The translations under genes were made by a program, and so were the position numbers. From Aselliscus stoliczkanus (lineage: Eukaryota; Chordata; Mammalia; Chiroptera; Hipposideridae), in assembly GCA_033961575.1 (NCBI GenBank), contig CM066731.1, positions 58,805,501 to 58,869,500 of the forward strand: 64,000 nucleotides of DNA, in the 5' to 3' direction. How positions within the stretch are numbered: the first letter of the stretch is position 1; each line of letters opens with the position of its first letter. The notes beneath the pieces are model-generated. The model was not told the DNA's origin and did not search any database. It saw only the letters and a program-made list of their open reading frames with translations. Below, piece by piece: positions 46,146-58,750 of the stretch.

Positions 46146-46449
46146 TAACAATTTGACATTGGAGAGTAATATCTTACTATGGAGTTAAATAGGTATAAGT
46201 TTATTGAAACATAAAAGGCAAATATAAATTGTTAATAATAACAATTTATATAATCACTAACTTGAGAAATCATATATTGTAGATGTGTGTATGTATATAT
46301 AAAAGCTCATCCTCAGACCAGTCAAACTTCAACTGCTGTCTCTTCCAATTAATATCATGTACCTTGGGGAAGTTGTTCAGACTTTCTAAGAGAATGCATC
46401 AACAATATACCTTATCTATAAAATGGAAATAATAATGTTATGGTGTTGG

Positions 46450-46860
46450 GATAATTCATTCGCTCATTCATTTAATATACACCTATTAGGCATCTATTGT
46501 ATTGCTAGAACTGTATAGGTCATGTGAGACAGTCTTTGCCCTACTGGGAATTTATTAATGAAGAATTAAATGATGAACAAGACATATATAATGTAATTCC
46601 AGGATGTAACAAATGTTATGGAGATAAAGAAGGATAAAAAGGTTAAAGAATGGTAAAAATAGAATTGTCAAGGAAATTCCCTCTTTGAAAGTGATATTGG
46701 AGTAGAGACGTGAATGAAGAGAGAGAAGCACAGTGTGGTCTTATTGTGGGGGAAGGGCATCCCAGACAGCAAGCACAGAGACCTGACGACGCTCACATTC
46801 TTGCATTGCTCAAAGCACAGAAAGAGGCTAGGGTTGCTGTGTAGAGGGTATATTGTATAG
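46450..46860 (-). mobile_element. L2 3'-end fragment
   Basis: CATTCGCTCATTCATTTAAT, then ACACCTATTAGGCATC, TTTGCCCTACTGGGAATTTA, GGGCATCCCAGACAGCAAGC: the expected order of a reversed L2 3' end. Confidence 0.65.
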
Positions 46861-49800
46861 GCAATTTATACATTTTTAGATTTTTGTATATAGTTTTTCT
46901 TGATCACCCAATACCCAACTTTAGGAAACTCAAAAAATTTATACAGCGTAGGAAGTGAAATGAGGTTCTTAGGTGCCATCATGTTGCATGACATGTTATT
47001 AAAGAACAGGTCCATAGGGGCAGCTCTCCAAGAAAATGGAACAGAATTGAAAAGGGTTTTGTAAAATTTCACTCAGGGTGGCAATGTGTCATGGCGTGAA
47101 GTGTAAGAGATGAGAACAGCATGTGAATTCCAAGAAAGCAGCATGGAATGGAAAGTGGATTTGCAATGTGTCAGACAGGGTGGCAACATCTTGTGGCATG
47201 CGGCTCACATCTCATGATGGGAAAGGTACGTCCTGTGCCTGCTTCTCGCCTGTGGCACACCACAGGGAGAATGAGTCGGCAACCACAGCCAAATACATCA
47301 GCAGCAATTTTAGTGTATGGCCATCTATGATCTTCTCTTTTATTTTTCCTAAAATTTGATTCTTTTTCTTATTTATCTTGAAGGGTTGAGCATAAGACAG
47401 AAATAAAAGGAGTTTGGCAGGGGCATGACAACGGGTAGCACTGATACTTAATACCATTTTTAGATTAACCATACTGGATTTAGAATCCAACAAATGTGAT
47501 CAGCGTAACGAAATACTTCTTTTCCTAATTTTTTTTCTTTACTTTTTTATGTGTATGTGCATTTGCTTGGCTAAAATCTGCTTCCTTGAAAATATTGCAT
47601 GATGAGTTGGAAAAACTCAATAGCAATAGCACAAAGTTCAGGGAGGGGAAGTAGTGAAGTTCAAAGGAAATGAAATGCAGGATAGTTGAAGCAAAAGAAG
47701 TTTACATGATCAAGGGTTTAGTGAAGGAAAAATACAACCAAAGCTTAGACTTAAGCAAAAATAAAAAGAGACCGTAAGAAAAGAAAGAATAAAAAAAGGT
47801 GGTGGTGGAAGATGTCAACCATCCAAGACTTATTACACTTGAAATCCAAGAAAAAAGTAAATTAAGAATAAATCCTGAGTTTAATCACTAATAGCACATC
47901 AACTTAGTTTTGTGCCATGTATATAAAATAAACTGACTTCAGGCAGAGTCAACTTTCCTAAAAATAAATTTACAGCATAGATACAGAAAACTTAACTGCT
48001 AAAATTGGGATTGTAGCAATTAGTGTATGAATTTATTGTACTCTCACCACAGGGCTTATTTTGAGTTAGCAGATTATGTAATCAATGCAGAAACACTCAT
48101 TGAAATGAACCCAGTTAGCACTCATTCTAGATCAAGAATCAAAATATCATCAAATATGGTACAGGGCACAGTTATTAGGTTTATGGTTAAAGTTCATTAG
48201 CAGTCAACAAATTAATGCAGTATACATAGGAACTTCTCAACATAGGACCTTATTTATTTAACACAGAGCTTTTGGGAACATAAAAACTGTATTAAATAGG
48301 GTTGATAATCAGTTTAGAAACAAAAAGAATGCATGTAAGTAGATGCATCACCTGTATTGGCTGCAATAATGCTTGCTGTAACATAAAGGTGCCTGATCCA
48401 TAACTAAGCTATTTGGATAGGAAATGCTTTCTCACTATTGAGAGGTAATAATCCCAAAGGAATTAAAATTGAATAAATACACTTTTAAACAGTTGAATTG
48501 ATAAGCTTTTGCAAGATTTTGTAGTGAAATATTTGAAAAAGAGATTATACATTATTACCCATCACCCCACACAAATTAATTTATTTAATCCCAGCCTTTT
48601 AAAAAGGTTAACCAGCCTTTCCCCATGACTACCTGAAGACCACCTTTGCCTAGCTCCTGTCTACACTGAACATTTTGCCTGGTTTACCTCATTTTCTGTG
48701 TTTCTAAGCTCCTGTCTATGACTTCCCCTTACTGCCCCTCAAATCTAGTCCCTGATGCTCCTCTCACACTGTCTATAGATTTCTGAATTGGCCACAGTGT
48801 GTCCTCACTTCAGTTAGGGATGTAACTGGGCATTCATTTATGTCAGGCCATTCTGCTTCTCTAACCCTAACAGACAATGGTCCACATGCCTGGAATTTGA
48901 ATTATTTTTATTCAAAGAGAATTGTTCACAATCTCTACCTGTCAAGCCTTCAGAGGTAAAAAAAAAATTATGAAAAAAGTCAATTTTTTGGGTGTATCAT
49001 CTCTTGAAGTTGTGGTGGGTGAAAATTAAGAAAAGTAAAGATGCGCTGTGATGCAGAAGCAGACTTTGAGTAGTGTTTGGATTTGAATTTGCTAGAAGCA
49101 CTAACATTTTCTATCAGATTGGAAAGACAAAACCATTCCCAGATGTCTTAATTTTTCCGACTCACAGAAAAACCTTCACAATTTATATAATGATGGATTC
49201 AATTAGCACAAGTCATGTGATTCATTTGCAATCTAAGTGAACACATTCTAGCCTATTAATTTTTACAAACGTTTGTGGTCATCATTTGTTTGGCTATTGA
49301 TGGTCGAAAAAATTAAACAGGAACTGGTAGCTATCAAAGAATATCTCAGGGAGTTTTCTGCTCCTTTCATTTAATGATACAAGACATAGAATACATGTAA
49401 ATTTAAATTTACATAAACAACTTACTGGTCTAATCACTTTTTTTTGTTTATTGATCTTATGTGGTCGAGGAAAGTAAATATTCTGTAACACACTCTCTCT
49501 TATGTTATTAAAAATGGAAACTTTAGCACAACAGTAAATTCCACAAGAATTTTATGTTTTCAAGTTCAATTCTAAAGTAATTTTTTTAAACTAAAAAGTT
49601 ACAGCCTATAATTTCTGGTACATACCATTTTGTCTTAATATTTATGAGTTAGGTTAAGTTGTACTATTCTGATGTACTAAGAGAGAATACTGAGCTCATA
49701 TTTGGGGCATGATTCTAGAAAGAGAACCATGGCCTTACCATCCTTCTTCCACCTTTCAACCGGAATTTGTCCAAGCAAAGTGAATTATTTTTTGCTCTCC

Positions 49801-49899
49801 ATTCTTTCTTTCCCTCTTAAGGAAATATAGCTGTCTCACATAGCAAAAAAGATTTCATAAATATTTTATGTAAACTTGTTGAATTTCTTATATGTTTTC
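46861..49899. other. unannotated sequence
   Basis: About 3 kb without a recognised repeat or gene. The 78- and 93-codon open frames near 47123-47493 lie on opposite strands of the same stretch and have no motif. Confidence 0.4.
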
Positions 49900-50270
49900 T
49901 TAGCATTTGTTTTATTTTCAATAATTCACTCAGAATATACAACATCTGCTTAAAATATTTGACCAAATCAGCTCTATTGACGTAAATCAACAAACCGATT
50001 GCAATGCAGGGAAAAATTGCCATATAATTCTTATGTAATCCATCACCGAATCTCTGTGAAGGGACTTACGTTTGGAAAGCTTTTAATTTTTTGTTATAAA
50101 GTTCCTAGAAACAGATGTGAAAATTCACTCATATCCCACATTGTCTGTTCAAGCAGCTGTAAATTATTTCATGGATTACACTTGAATGAAATGAAAGTCC
50201 TAGGGTTATTTAATCGAGGCAGCTGTTATTTCCTTAAATTAAATCAAAACAGTTCTTTGCTTGATTAATT
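49900..50270. other. unique block, possible noncoding element
   Basis: Sequence with no repeat signature and a mix of homeodomain- and forkhead-like words (GACGTAAATCAACAAACC near 49980). The look is that of a conserved noncoding enhancer, but this is impression only; two opposite-strand open frames (68 and 89 codons) share it. Confidence 0.2.
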
Positions 50271-50935
50271 CTTGGTTATTTGGATGGTATAAAGATAAAG
50301 TGCTGACATGTCTTTAGTCATAAATTCGTTCATTTTTCTCAATTAGTGTCCCTGTGACTCAAAAGATGCATAGCAATTTCATAGGCTCACTTTCAAAATA
50401 AGTTACCGCTTTGGGTTTTCTATTATGGAAAAAATATATGTATATGGTACTTTCTTCTTTTAAATATAGTGTTCATATAGCGTGCACAATTTACTTGTAA
50501 AAGAAGACATAAGAAATGTCACTGCTTGATTTTAACTGATAATTCTATCAGCTTCTCTCAGCCATATGGCCTATAGCTCCATTCCATACTCCCTTTCTAG
50601 CTCCAGATTGTCCTGGTATATGGAGGAACCTGCTAGGATTTCACATTCAATAGATCAGTACAACCTACTGGATCTTCCTCTGAAATTCCCTTCCACTCCA
50701 CATCTTTCTCTCCTGACTGCTACACCCTTATTCCAGGCCCTCAGAAATGCATACATGTGCTAGTGATTCTTCCTGCTTCAGCTCCCTGTTTCCAGTTTTT
50801 TCTTTTCCAAATGGCTGTAGGCAAGCGCACCAAGTGTATTTCTTTAAAAACCAATTTTCCCACAGCGAATTCCACATAAAGATCAATTGGTCAAATAATT
50901 GATTAACTGAGTTTATCAAATTATACAAAATTTTT
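50271..50935. other. unannotated sequence
   Basis: Nothing recognised. Confidence 0.4.
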
Positions 50936-51060
50936 ATAGTCAGTAAATATCGATGAATGCCTACTCTGTGCTAGACACACTTCTAAGGCCCTGAAATTAC
51001 AATAGTGAATGAGAAACACTCAGTTCCTATCTTGAGGTATCAGAAAAGAAGCAGATTTTT
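50936..51060 (-). mobile_element. L2 3'-end fragment
   Basis: AATGCCTACTCTGTGCTAGA then AGGCCCTGAAATTACAATAG, in reversed L2 3'-end order. Confidence 0.55.
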
Positions 51061-51155
51061 TAAATTAAATGAATAATTATAATGGTATACGTGTATATGT
51101 ATGTCTGTATATGTACATGTATGTTTATGTTTAAGTATGTATATCAGTGTGTGTG

Positions 51156-51180
51156 CATATATATGATATATATATATATC

Positions 51181-51213
<33 letters not shown>

Positions 51214-51270
51214 CAGAGAAACAGAGACAGAGAGACAGAGACAGAGAGATAAAGAGAGAGAGAGAGAAAG
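51156..51270. repeat. (TA)n(GA)n compound microsatellite
   Basis: TA run (51156-51197) merging into GA/CAGA repeat (51198-51270). Confidence 0.93.
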
Positions 51271-51535
51271 GTAATGATGAGTGCTATGGGATAAAAATAA
51301 AGCCAAACAGGAGAATAGCAAGTAATGGTAGTAAATATTCTTTTGAATAAAATCAGTGGCTGAGATTATATTATTCTCATCAATATATTGGATGTAGTTA
51401 ATTATGTGTTCTTATTTGCATTAATTTAAGGAAATTTTTATTTAATCTAAAACTATAAGATATAAGATAGCTTATTTAAAAATATAATTATATAAGATAT
51501 TCATGAGATATATGTTCCAGAACAACAGTGTCCTA

Positions 51536-51860
51536 CGGAAATATGTGAGCCACAAATTGGAGCAACATGTGTAATTTAAAATTTTCTCATAGTCTCATTA
51601 AAAAAGGAAAAAAAAACATGTAAAGTTAACTTTCATAATAAATTTTATTTAACTCAGTATATCTAAAATATTCTTATTTCACTATGTAAATAATATGGTA
51701 ACATAAAAGTTATAAATTAGATACTTTGTATCACTTTTACAGTGTCATCTAAATGCTGTGTGCATTTTACTCTTACAGCACATTTCAGCTTGGACTAGAC
51801 CCATTTCAAGTGCTCCTTAGCAACATGTGGTTAGTGACTAGTGATTTGGATGACACAGTT
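51536..51860. mobile_element. hAT-type MITE
   Basis: Old nonautonomous hAT: CAGTGTCCTACGGAAATATG start, AATTTAAAATTTTCTCATAG, TTTATTTAACTCAGTATATC, CTTACAGCACATTTCAGCTT, CATTTCAAGTGCTCCTTAGC and a CAACATGTGGTTAGTGACTA end, in the order of the mammalian element with 'CAGTGCTGTCCAATAGAA' termini. Nearly full length, diverged. Confidence 0.7.
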
Positions 51861-52590
51861 CTTGAATATATGGTTATGTTGATTATATTAAATAGACTTT
51901 TGATATTTAGCTGAATATATCATTGTATATTCTTAAATAAGAATATATTAATGAGAACTGCATTTATAATTATGTAAGATATTTATAACCTCACTCAGTG
52001 AATGTATTAGTTGAATATAATCATTCAATGAAGTCTATTTCATAGACTTTATTATTTATAATGTTGACTATGTTCAAAAATAATAGCTCAAAAGTTTAAA
52101 GTTTAATTTTTTATAAATTTAGAAAATTGTTTATTTCAAGTAATACATCTACAGTTATCATCTTAAAATACAGATTTGATCGTTTTATCCTCCTTCATCA
52201 TCTGAGACTAAACTATTCTCCAGTGTTACACCCTGCTCTTCCTATATATCTGAGGTTGTAGTCACATAGCTGTACTACATTCCCCTAAATCCTATGTACT
52301 TTCAGATCCTTCTCTGTGCTTGTTCATATTCTTCCATTTTTTTCTGAAAAATCCTTCACCACTAGGTCTGGCTTATATTCTTCAACTCAACTGTTACCCA
52401 GTTTATTTAACTTACTGATAATTCCTTATCATTCAAGTTTCAACCAGAAATCTGAAATTAGTCTATGTAATTAACCTGGAATATTGCCAAGTGCTAATAG
52501 ACAATATCAGTCAGTTTTTTTTTAACCTCAGTTAGTTGCTTTCTAATTTGTTTTCCATAATGTTTAAAACATTTTTTTTCTGAGATAGAG
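51861..52590. other. unannotated; possible L2 trace
   Basis: Mostly unrecognised. Bases 52300-52440 loosely resemble a plus-strand L2 block, but not well enough for a call. Confidence 0.3.
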
Positions 52591-52620
52591 CTGAATATTA
52601 TATTATATTATATTATATCA
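52591..52620. repeat. (ATTAT)n microsatellite
   Basis: Short pentanucleotide ATTAT run. Confidence 0.85.
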
Positions 52621-52960
52621 TCTACTTTCTTAACTAGACATTAACATTCACTAGGTAGTTTGCTTTTAAAGTATTGAAGTAGAACAAGTATATTTTTTAA
52701 ATTTCCATCAGGTTATTTTTTACATTATGTTTCTCTACCACTGTCACTTTAAGAACCATGAAAGCCTTTGGTGAAAGAAAACCATAGTTCTGATTGCTTC
52801 AAAGAAATTTCTAGCTGGCCAGAGTCTCTCCTTAATATACTGAATTTGTATCCACTTACAACCAAAGAGGGTATATCTACTGTGCCTATAGCACTGAGCT
52901 GGATATTATGGGGGGACATCATGTATTTGCATGATATCTATATTTATTTAGGAAGAAGGC
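52621..52960. other. unannotated sequence
   Basis: Nothing recognised. Confidence 0.4.
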
Positions 52961-53004
52961 CCCAAAAGGAAGGAAGAGAGGGAGGAAGAAAGAGAGGAAG
53001 GAAG
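52961..53004. repeat. GGAA-type purine repeat
   Basis: AAGGAAGGAAGAGAGGGAGG and AAGAAAGAGAGGAAGGAAGA purine tract. Confidence 0.85.
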
Positions 53005-53280
53005 ACTGATGCCATTGATTGTTCGAAGAGTTTAAGTTTCTGTATTTAAAAAATATTCTTTGCATTTTCTCCCTTGACTTATCCAGTATTGAAATTTTCT
53101 TGGACAGGATCTTACTCAAATTCTTTCATTTATTTTTCTCTTCTCTTTCAATTTATACAACTTTTCAGAATTTTTCTAAGTTTAGGCATTTCGGGTTTTT
53201 TCTCTTGCCTAATTAACCTTAGATACCTGCTGCCTTTCATGTTATTAAGGAAATGGAGCTATGGAGACCTAGACTTATAT

Positions 53281-53281
53281 T

Positions 53282-53325
<44 letters not shown>

Positions 53326-53767
53326 AGGTTTTTTTTTTGGAAATTAGGGGAGGGGAACAGCATTGGGAAATTGGGGAAGGGGAACAGACAAGTTGCTGTC
53401 CTTTTGTTGTTCAGTCTAGTTGTGGAGGACATTGCTTCACTGGCCCATGCTGGTATTATCATTGCGCTCTTCTCAGGTGAGGCAGATCAGTCGCCAGCCT
53501 CTGGACAGCCGCTCACGGCAGCTCTTGGCAGCTCATGCTGGCTGCCGGCCACTCACTGTAGCCTATGGCAGCCCACTGCAGCAGAGGCTGCAGCCCACAC
53601 TGCACCAGCCATCTTAGCTATAGAGGCAACTAGGTGGAGCTGTTGTTCACCATCTGAGCTGCAGAAGGCAGTGTCACTGACCCTCACATGTGGGATCGGA
53701 ACTGGGGCCCCGCTGCTTAGAGCTGGCGTCCCAAGCCAGTTCCTAACCAACACGCCACTCAGCCAGC
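53281..53767 (-). mobile_element. long SINE with (TTTA)n-expanded tail
   Basis: Fourth long copy, minus strand: AGGCTGGCTGAGTGGCGTGT head, GTTCCGATCCCACATGTGAG, CACTGCCTTCTGCAGCTCAG, tail through CCTCCACAACTAGACTGAAC. Its body carries an extra GCTGCTGCAGTGG-rich stretch near 53575-53640. The A tail has become a (TTTA)n microsatellite (53279-53324). TTATATTTTATTT on the left and TTGTATTTTAATT on the right are probably the diverged target copies. Confidence 0.82.
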
Positions 53768-54944
53768 CTTGTATTTTAATTTTGTTCTTTGTGAACTAAA
53801 CATAGATTATTAGTATCCTTCCATGATTAAACAGATGCAAGATTCTTTGGAGTAGCATCACCCTTTAGTTTGGTAAGTACTTGGTAGTTATTAGGAGCTC
53901 ATTGACCTTCCTTGACAGAATGAATATTGGTAAAGAGAGAATGAAGGAATGAATATTTCCAGAGTAAGACTTCTCCTGAGACTGCAGGAGCCAATGTTAC
54001 TGCCATCTTCACAGTTGCATCTGTCTCAAATGAACAAGCAAATGAATTCCCCAGAGGCTTCTTACTCTAGGATTCTCTTCTATTCTGTGATTTCTGTTCT
54101 GAGCTGGGTGAGGTGTGAGGGAGGGGAGTGATACCCTGATGGGGAGGAGGTGGCTAGGCAATCTTCAGAAATGCAGTCATAAAATTCCTGTCTTATTACA
54201 TTCTCAACATATGTCCAGCAACCTATAATTCTTAAGATAATTATCATGAAGCTCCATACCCCTGTTATTTATCATATTGGTAGAAAAAAATGGTGCAGAG
54301 GCAAGTAGACAGTTGAGGGTTTTGGCCTTTGAACATATTCTCAGAGGTTAGGTATAGTCATCATATCTAGACACTCTGGTGAAGAATGAACCACATAATT
54401 TCTTCGTGTCAGTAAGAAGAGTAACCCAGTAATAGCCTCATTAATAAGTGTGGTGTGATTTGCAGCTCAAAAAGTAAAACTGAGGAAGCAACTTTTAGCT
54501 CTAATTAATAGCAATATAGCCTCCAAGAGATTGTTGCTTCATTTAAACAATCTGCTTTTAAACATTCAATTTCCTCTTTTTATCAGTATCAGATATACCC
54601 TAAATCCATCACAGAATTGTAATGAGATTGTCTGAGGGCGGTTTAGATATGGATTAAACCTGAGAGATCATTTAGTACAAATCTTTTGCAAAATTCTAAA
54701 TCATCCATGATAACTAATTATCCGGCCTTTGCTTCAGGGATGGGGTGCTCACATCTCCCACACAGCACCATTCAATATGCCTTTGAATAGCTCTAAATGT
54801 TAGAAGGTTGTTGGGTTGACTCAGAAATGTGTGTTCCTCTCCTTAGACCTTTTTCTTCTTTGGAGACACAGAAGGAGCTCTGAGCTCTTCTATATAACAA
54901 ACCTTTAGATATGGAAGGTTGCTATTATAGAAATAAATAAAGAC
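53768..54944. other. unannotated sequence
   Basis: No named element in about 1.2 kb. Confidence 0.4.
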
Positions 54945-55345
54945 TATCCAAATGAGAATAAGCAGAGACTATTTATACAGAGCTTCTGATAGCAAGGGAG
55001 TCAGCCAATGTTACTTGCCTTTGCCAGAAACCCAAAGGCAGGTAAGGAATTTGGGAAGCTTTATAATGAAAAAAAAGGAAAGTGGTGGGGAAGGCCTGAG
55101 ATATGTTTTGATTGGAAGTTGGCATGGAGAAGCTGGAGGCAGGCTAACTGGAGCACACTATCATATGCATTGGTTTGGGAAGCATATTTGACTCTCTCTG
55201 GTTGGTACTGAGTTGGAAATCAGGAGGAGGGAAGCTCACCTGTATTAACCAAGTACTGAATATTTGGGGTCAACTGCTGCCAAGATTGTGGTTTGGCATC
55301 ACTGGTTAATTCCAGCAGATATTGTTGGTCAGTGTTCTAATGTCA
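54945..55345 (-). repeat. ERV LTR, 3' copy
   Basis: Homologous to 58320-58750 in the same orientation: GGAAGCTCACC then TTAACCAAGTACTG here, against GGGAAGCTGATAGTC and CTGACCAAGTCCTG there; likewise CTGGTTGGTACTGAGTTGGA here and CTGATTGGTTCTGAGATGGA there. As the pol remnants between run on the minus strand, this is the 3' LTR. Exact ends unresolved. Confidence 0.6.
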
Positions 55346-56777
55346 TCATGAGCTATCCATTGTCTGTTTATGTATTCAGTCTCTCAGTCACCTCTTTTGG
55401 TCATTCTCTCCCTTGCAAGGAATTTGGCCAAAAGTTAGGACTAGAGTGTTTGATAGAATCCCTTTTGGTAGAATCCCTTCCAGTGAGGTTCAAGAGCAGT
55501 TTTTCTCTGCAGTATCTCCCAATAGACAAAATCTGATAATTGAATATCATGAAGAGGCTGTTTTAGAAGATATTTTGAGTGTGACCTTATCTCTTAGTGA
55601 TAGGACTGGATATAGTATATGAGTCTCTTGCAATGTTTTGCAGTGTCTATGTACATCAAGGCAGAGTATGGTATCATAGGCAAAACGCTGAAGCACATTC
55701 TCTTCCAGTTGGCAGTTCATAGGGAAGTAAACAACCTGTCCCCGAGGGAGTGGACCGTGCTGGCATAAGGGGGAGTGGAAGTACGTTTGACCAAGGCAGC
55801 TCAAAGATTTTTACAATTTTGTTAAATTTATTTAAGAATGTCATTGATTCTTTCCATCTTTCCAGGAGTTTGTAGGTGGTAAGAGCAGCATGATTTCTGA
55901 GTAAAGGGTAATGCCCTATGTAGAGTTCTTTTATAATGTTTCTTGTGAAGTTTATTCCTAGGGTACTTGATATAAAAGTTTGTGTTCCCAAGATTGAATA
56001 CACAAAACCTGGTAGCTTTGAAACAACTGTGAAGAACGTAGCTTTTTGTGGAAGAGATGTCTCAACCCATCCTGAAACTAGACATACAGTGACTAAAATG
56101 TTTACATCTTATGGAGTGTGGAAGCTGCATAAAATTCATCAGCTGCATAACATTCAAGGGCCCTTGAAGCTTTGGTTCCTGGCCATATCCCATCTTTACA
56201 GTTTTTCTAGGATTATTTTGTTGACAAGTGACATGTCACTCAAAAAAGACCTCCACTGTCTTTTTAAAGTTTCCCCAGCCATGTTGTTTTAAGATAGTAA
56301 CCAATTTATCTTACCATGATAAGTAGTTTCATGGGGAAATTTAGCTAATATTAATTTGAAACCATCTAGTGTCACCAGGCAGCTATCTTGAGAGCACCAG
56401 AGATTATCGGAATGAAGCTAGAATCATATTTTTTTCCTTTTTTTTTTTTTTTAGAATGAGGAGCTAAATGTTGATATTTTATAATAGTCTCTTTGAATTC
56501 CTTTATGGATTTATCCTTTAAAAGTTTAGATAGGAACATAACCTTGGTTAAGGCTGCTTGTTTGGCAAAATGATCTTCTAGAGTTTTCCTTTAGCTCCAT
56601 ATGATTTATTTTTTTTCATTAACCCCAATTTTTATAATAGCTTCTCTTTATGAAATAGAAGTGCACCTAAAAGTGTCTTAAGCCTCTTGTCCATTTTTGA
56701 TTGGGATTTCCAGCAGAGCTGAGAAAATCTTTGTTTCCAAAACATCTCAAAGTCATATTAAAAAAAAAAAAAGCATG

Positions 56778-56779
<2 letters not shown>

Positions 56780-56822
<43 letters not shown>
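56780..56822. repeat. (GT)n microsatellite
   Basis: About 21 GT units beside an A-run (56760-56772), interrupting the ERV pol remnant. Confidence 0.95.
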
Positions 56823-56824
<2 letters not shown>

Positions 56825-57697
56825 TTATTCTGTGGTCTTTGGCTAGTTGACAAGCCCCAGTAAGTATAGTAATTCTATCATCTTGGCTAATTTTACCTCA
56901 AGTAGAGGATTGTATTCTAAAGGCAAGCTTAAGTTGGTGATAGCATATTCTACCAGTTTCAAGTTTTGATCTATCAACAAAGAATATTAGGTCAAGTTTT
57001 CAAAGGAAGTTCTGCAAAAAACTGAATGAGGTATAGCAGTTTCCCTAACGGAGGTTGGAAAATATGAGGTTCCCTTCTTGTGATAGGGACAGGTCAGAGT
57101 GATGCTGTGGTAGAGAGTAATGTGAGAGGGTTAGTCTAACACGTTCTCATGAGAAGTTGATTAGCTCTCTGAAAATTGCTCTATGTTCTCAGGCAGTAGT
57201 AAGGTCCGTATTGTGTGAGTAACCTTGAGATCAAGAGGGGAGCCTATAACTAGTTAAGCCGAAGCCCCAAGTTTTGAAGTGGTGGCTATTGCCCTATAAA
57301 AGGGGAGTAAGTCTTTGCAACCAGGTCAAGGAGACAAGCTTTTGATGATTCCCATGCATTTTAGTTAAGACTCTAAGGGCTTGTCCAGATGACTCATGTC
57401 CAAGTAGATGAAAGGATGGTTAGTTGGGGATGCCTATGGAAGGGTCTGTTGACAAGCCTTCTGCAAATTCCAGAAGACTATTCATGACTTAGATTCAGAG
57501 TTGTCACAATCTCAGGAAAATTTGACACTTGTTTGCAATATCTAGTTAAGCCTAAAAACTCTCTGAGTTGTTTTGTGAAAGGTCTAAGATGCTTGGGTAG
57601 TCTATTGCCTTATCAAGCGAAGGAAACCAAAAATTTTCTATCCTGAAGCTGCTCTTAGGGATATTGATTTTGAGCTACTTATTAAGAAACAAAAGAC

Positions 57698-58174
57698 TGA
57701 GAAAGAACCTTTGACCTTCCTCCCTTTCTTTCCTAAGAGATTTAGACAGAAAAACTTGCCTTGGGAAGGGAGCCTTGGCTGAATCAGCTTAAGAATCTTT
57801 GCCCCAACATTAATCAGGAAGAGTCCAAGCCTGTTAGCTAGACATGCCCATGTCCCATTGTTTCTGAGTTGCCTTACAAGAATTTTCCTGCCATGTATGC
57901 TCTTTTCCTCAACTACTTCAGATTCTCACTTCTGAAATCTAATACCCTGCCCCACCACATGCCCAACTTCTTTCTCCTTTGTCCAAGAATGTCATATGTA
58001 TCCAATGTTGCCTCACTGTCTTCAGAATTTTCATGCTTATGTGAATTCCCCATGTACATATATTAAAATTTGACTTTCTCCTTTTTATCTCTCTGTTAAT
58101 TTGATTATAGGCCCAACTAGAAGTGCTTAGAAATTAGGTGGAAAAATATTAAATTTTTTTTTTAGTCCCCACAC
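57698..58174 (+). mobile_element. class I ERV solo LTR, opposite strand
   Basis: About 477-bp LTR in the opposite orientation to its host ERV. It starts TGAGAAAGAACC and ends AGTCCCCACA. The 3' part carries CATGCCCAACTTCTTTCTCC, GTCCAAGAATGTCATATGTA, an ATTAAAATTTGACTTTCTCC poly(A)-signal/R-like zone and GGCCCAACTAGAAGTGCTTA, a layout I associate with MER4-type class I LTRs. AAGAC before and AAGAG after are a possible imperfect target duplication. Confidence 0.55.
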
Positions 58175-58319
58175 AAGAGTGATTTTCCTCTTTATCTAAG
58201 TGATAACCTAAATAATATGTCTTAGCAAAATTATAATTTATGTTTTGAAACTTTATGTTCCCTTTTTGCTAACGTTTAGAGCAAGTAAAGATTCTTCATT
58301 CTCTGAATAAAATAAGCGA

Positions 58320-58750
58320 TCATGGATTATTTTATCAGGGCTGAATTACAAGGGAAACTTAGATATTTTATGTCTTGGTTGAGAACCTGGGAAGAATAGG
58401 AAGAGATTTCAGTAAACTGCTGGGGCATGGCTATCCTGGTATACTGGTGTCCTTCTCAGGTGAAGACAGAAAGGAAAGGCTTGGAGTGGAAAATCACAAA
58501 GATATGTTCTGGTTAGAGATTGTTGGATGGAGAAACAGAGTGCAGACTAATTAGAAGCAAAGAGCTCACATAATCAAAGAGTTTACGTAAGTTCAGGAGC
58601 GTATTTGTCTTTTTCTGATTGGTTCTGAGATGGAAGCAGAGGCAAAAATCGGGAAGCTGATAGTCACTGACCAAGTCCTGGCCATGTTGGGCCTGTTGCT
58701 GTAGAGGTTGTGGTTAGCTTCCTGTAAATCTTATATCATTTGTCTCCAAC
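58320..58750 (-). repeat. ERV LTR, 5' copy
   Basis: Partner of the LTR at 54945. Shared landmarks are listed there. Divergence between the two is large, consistent with an old insertion. Primer-binding site not identified with confidence. Confidence 0.55.

Larger units (their letters stand above)
55346..58319 (-). pseudogene. degraded class I ERV internal region
   Basis: Fossil endogenous retrovirus between two related LTRs. On the minus strand, integrase-like sequence lies about 56300-55690: a catalytic-core-like stretch with frame changes, then LPWSNVLPLPL, the region typical of gammaretroviral-type (class I) integrases. RNase H / RT-connection-like sequence precedes it at about 57400-56825. 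Gag, protease and most of RT are not recognised; only about 340 bp separate integrase from the 3' LTR, so env is missing. Multiple stops, frame changes, a (GT)n tract and an inserted LTR show it is dead. No functional product is possible. Confidence 0.6.
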
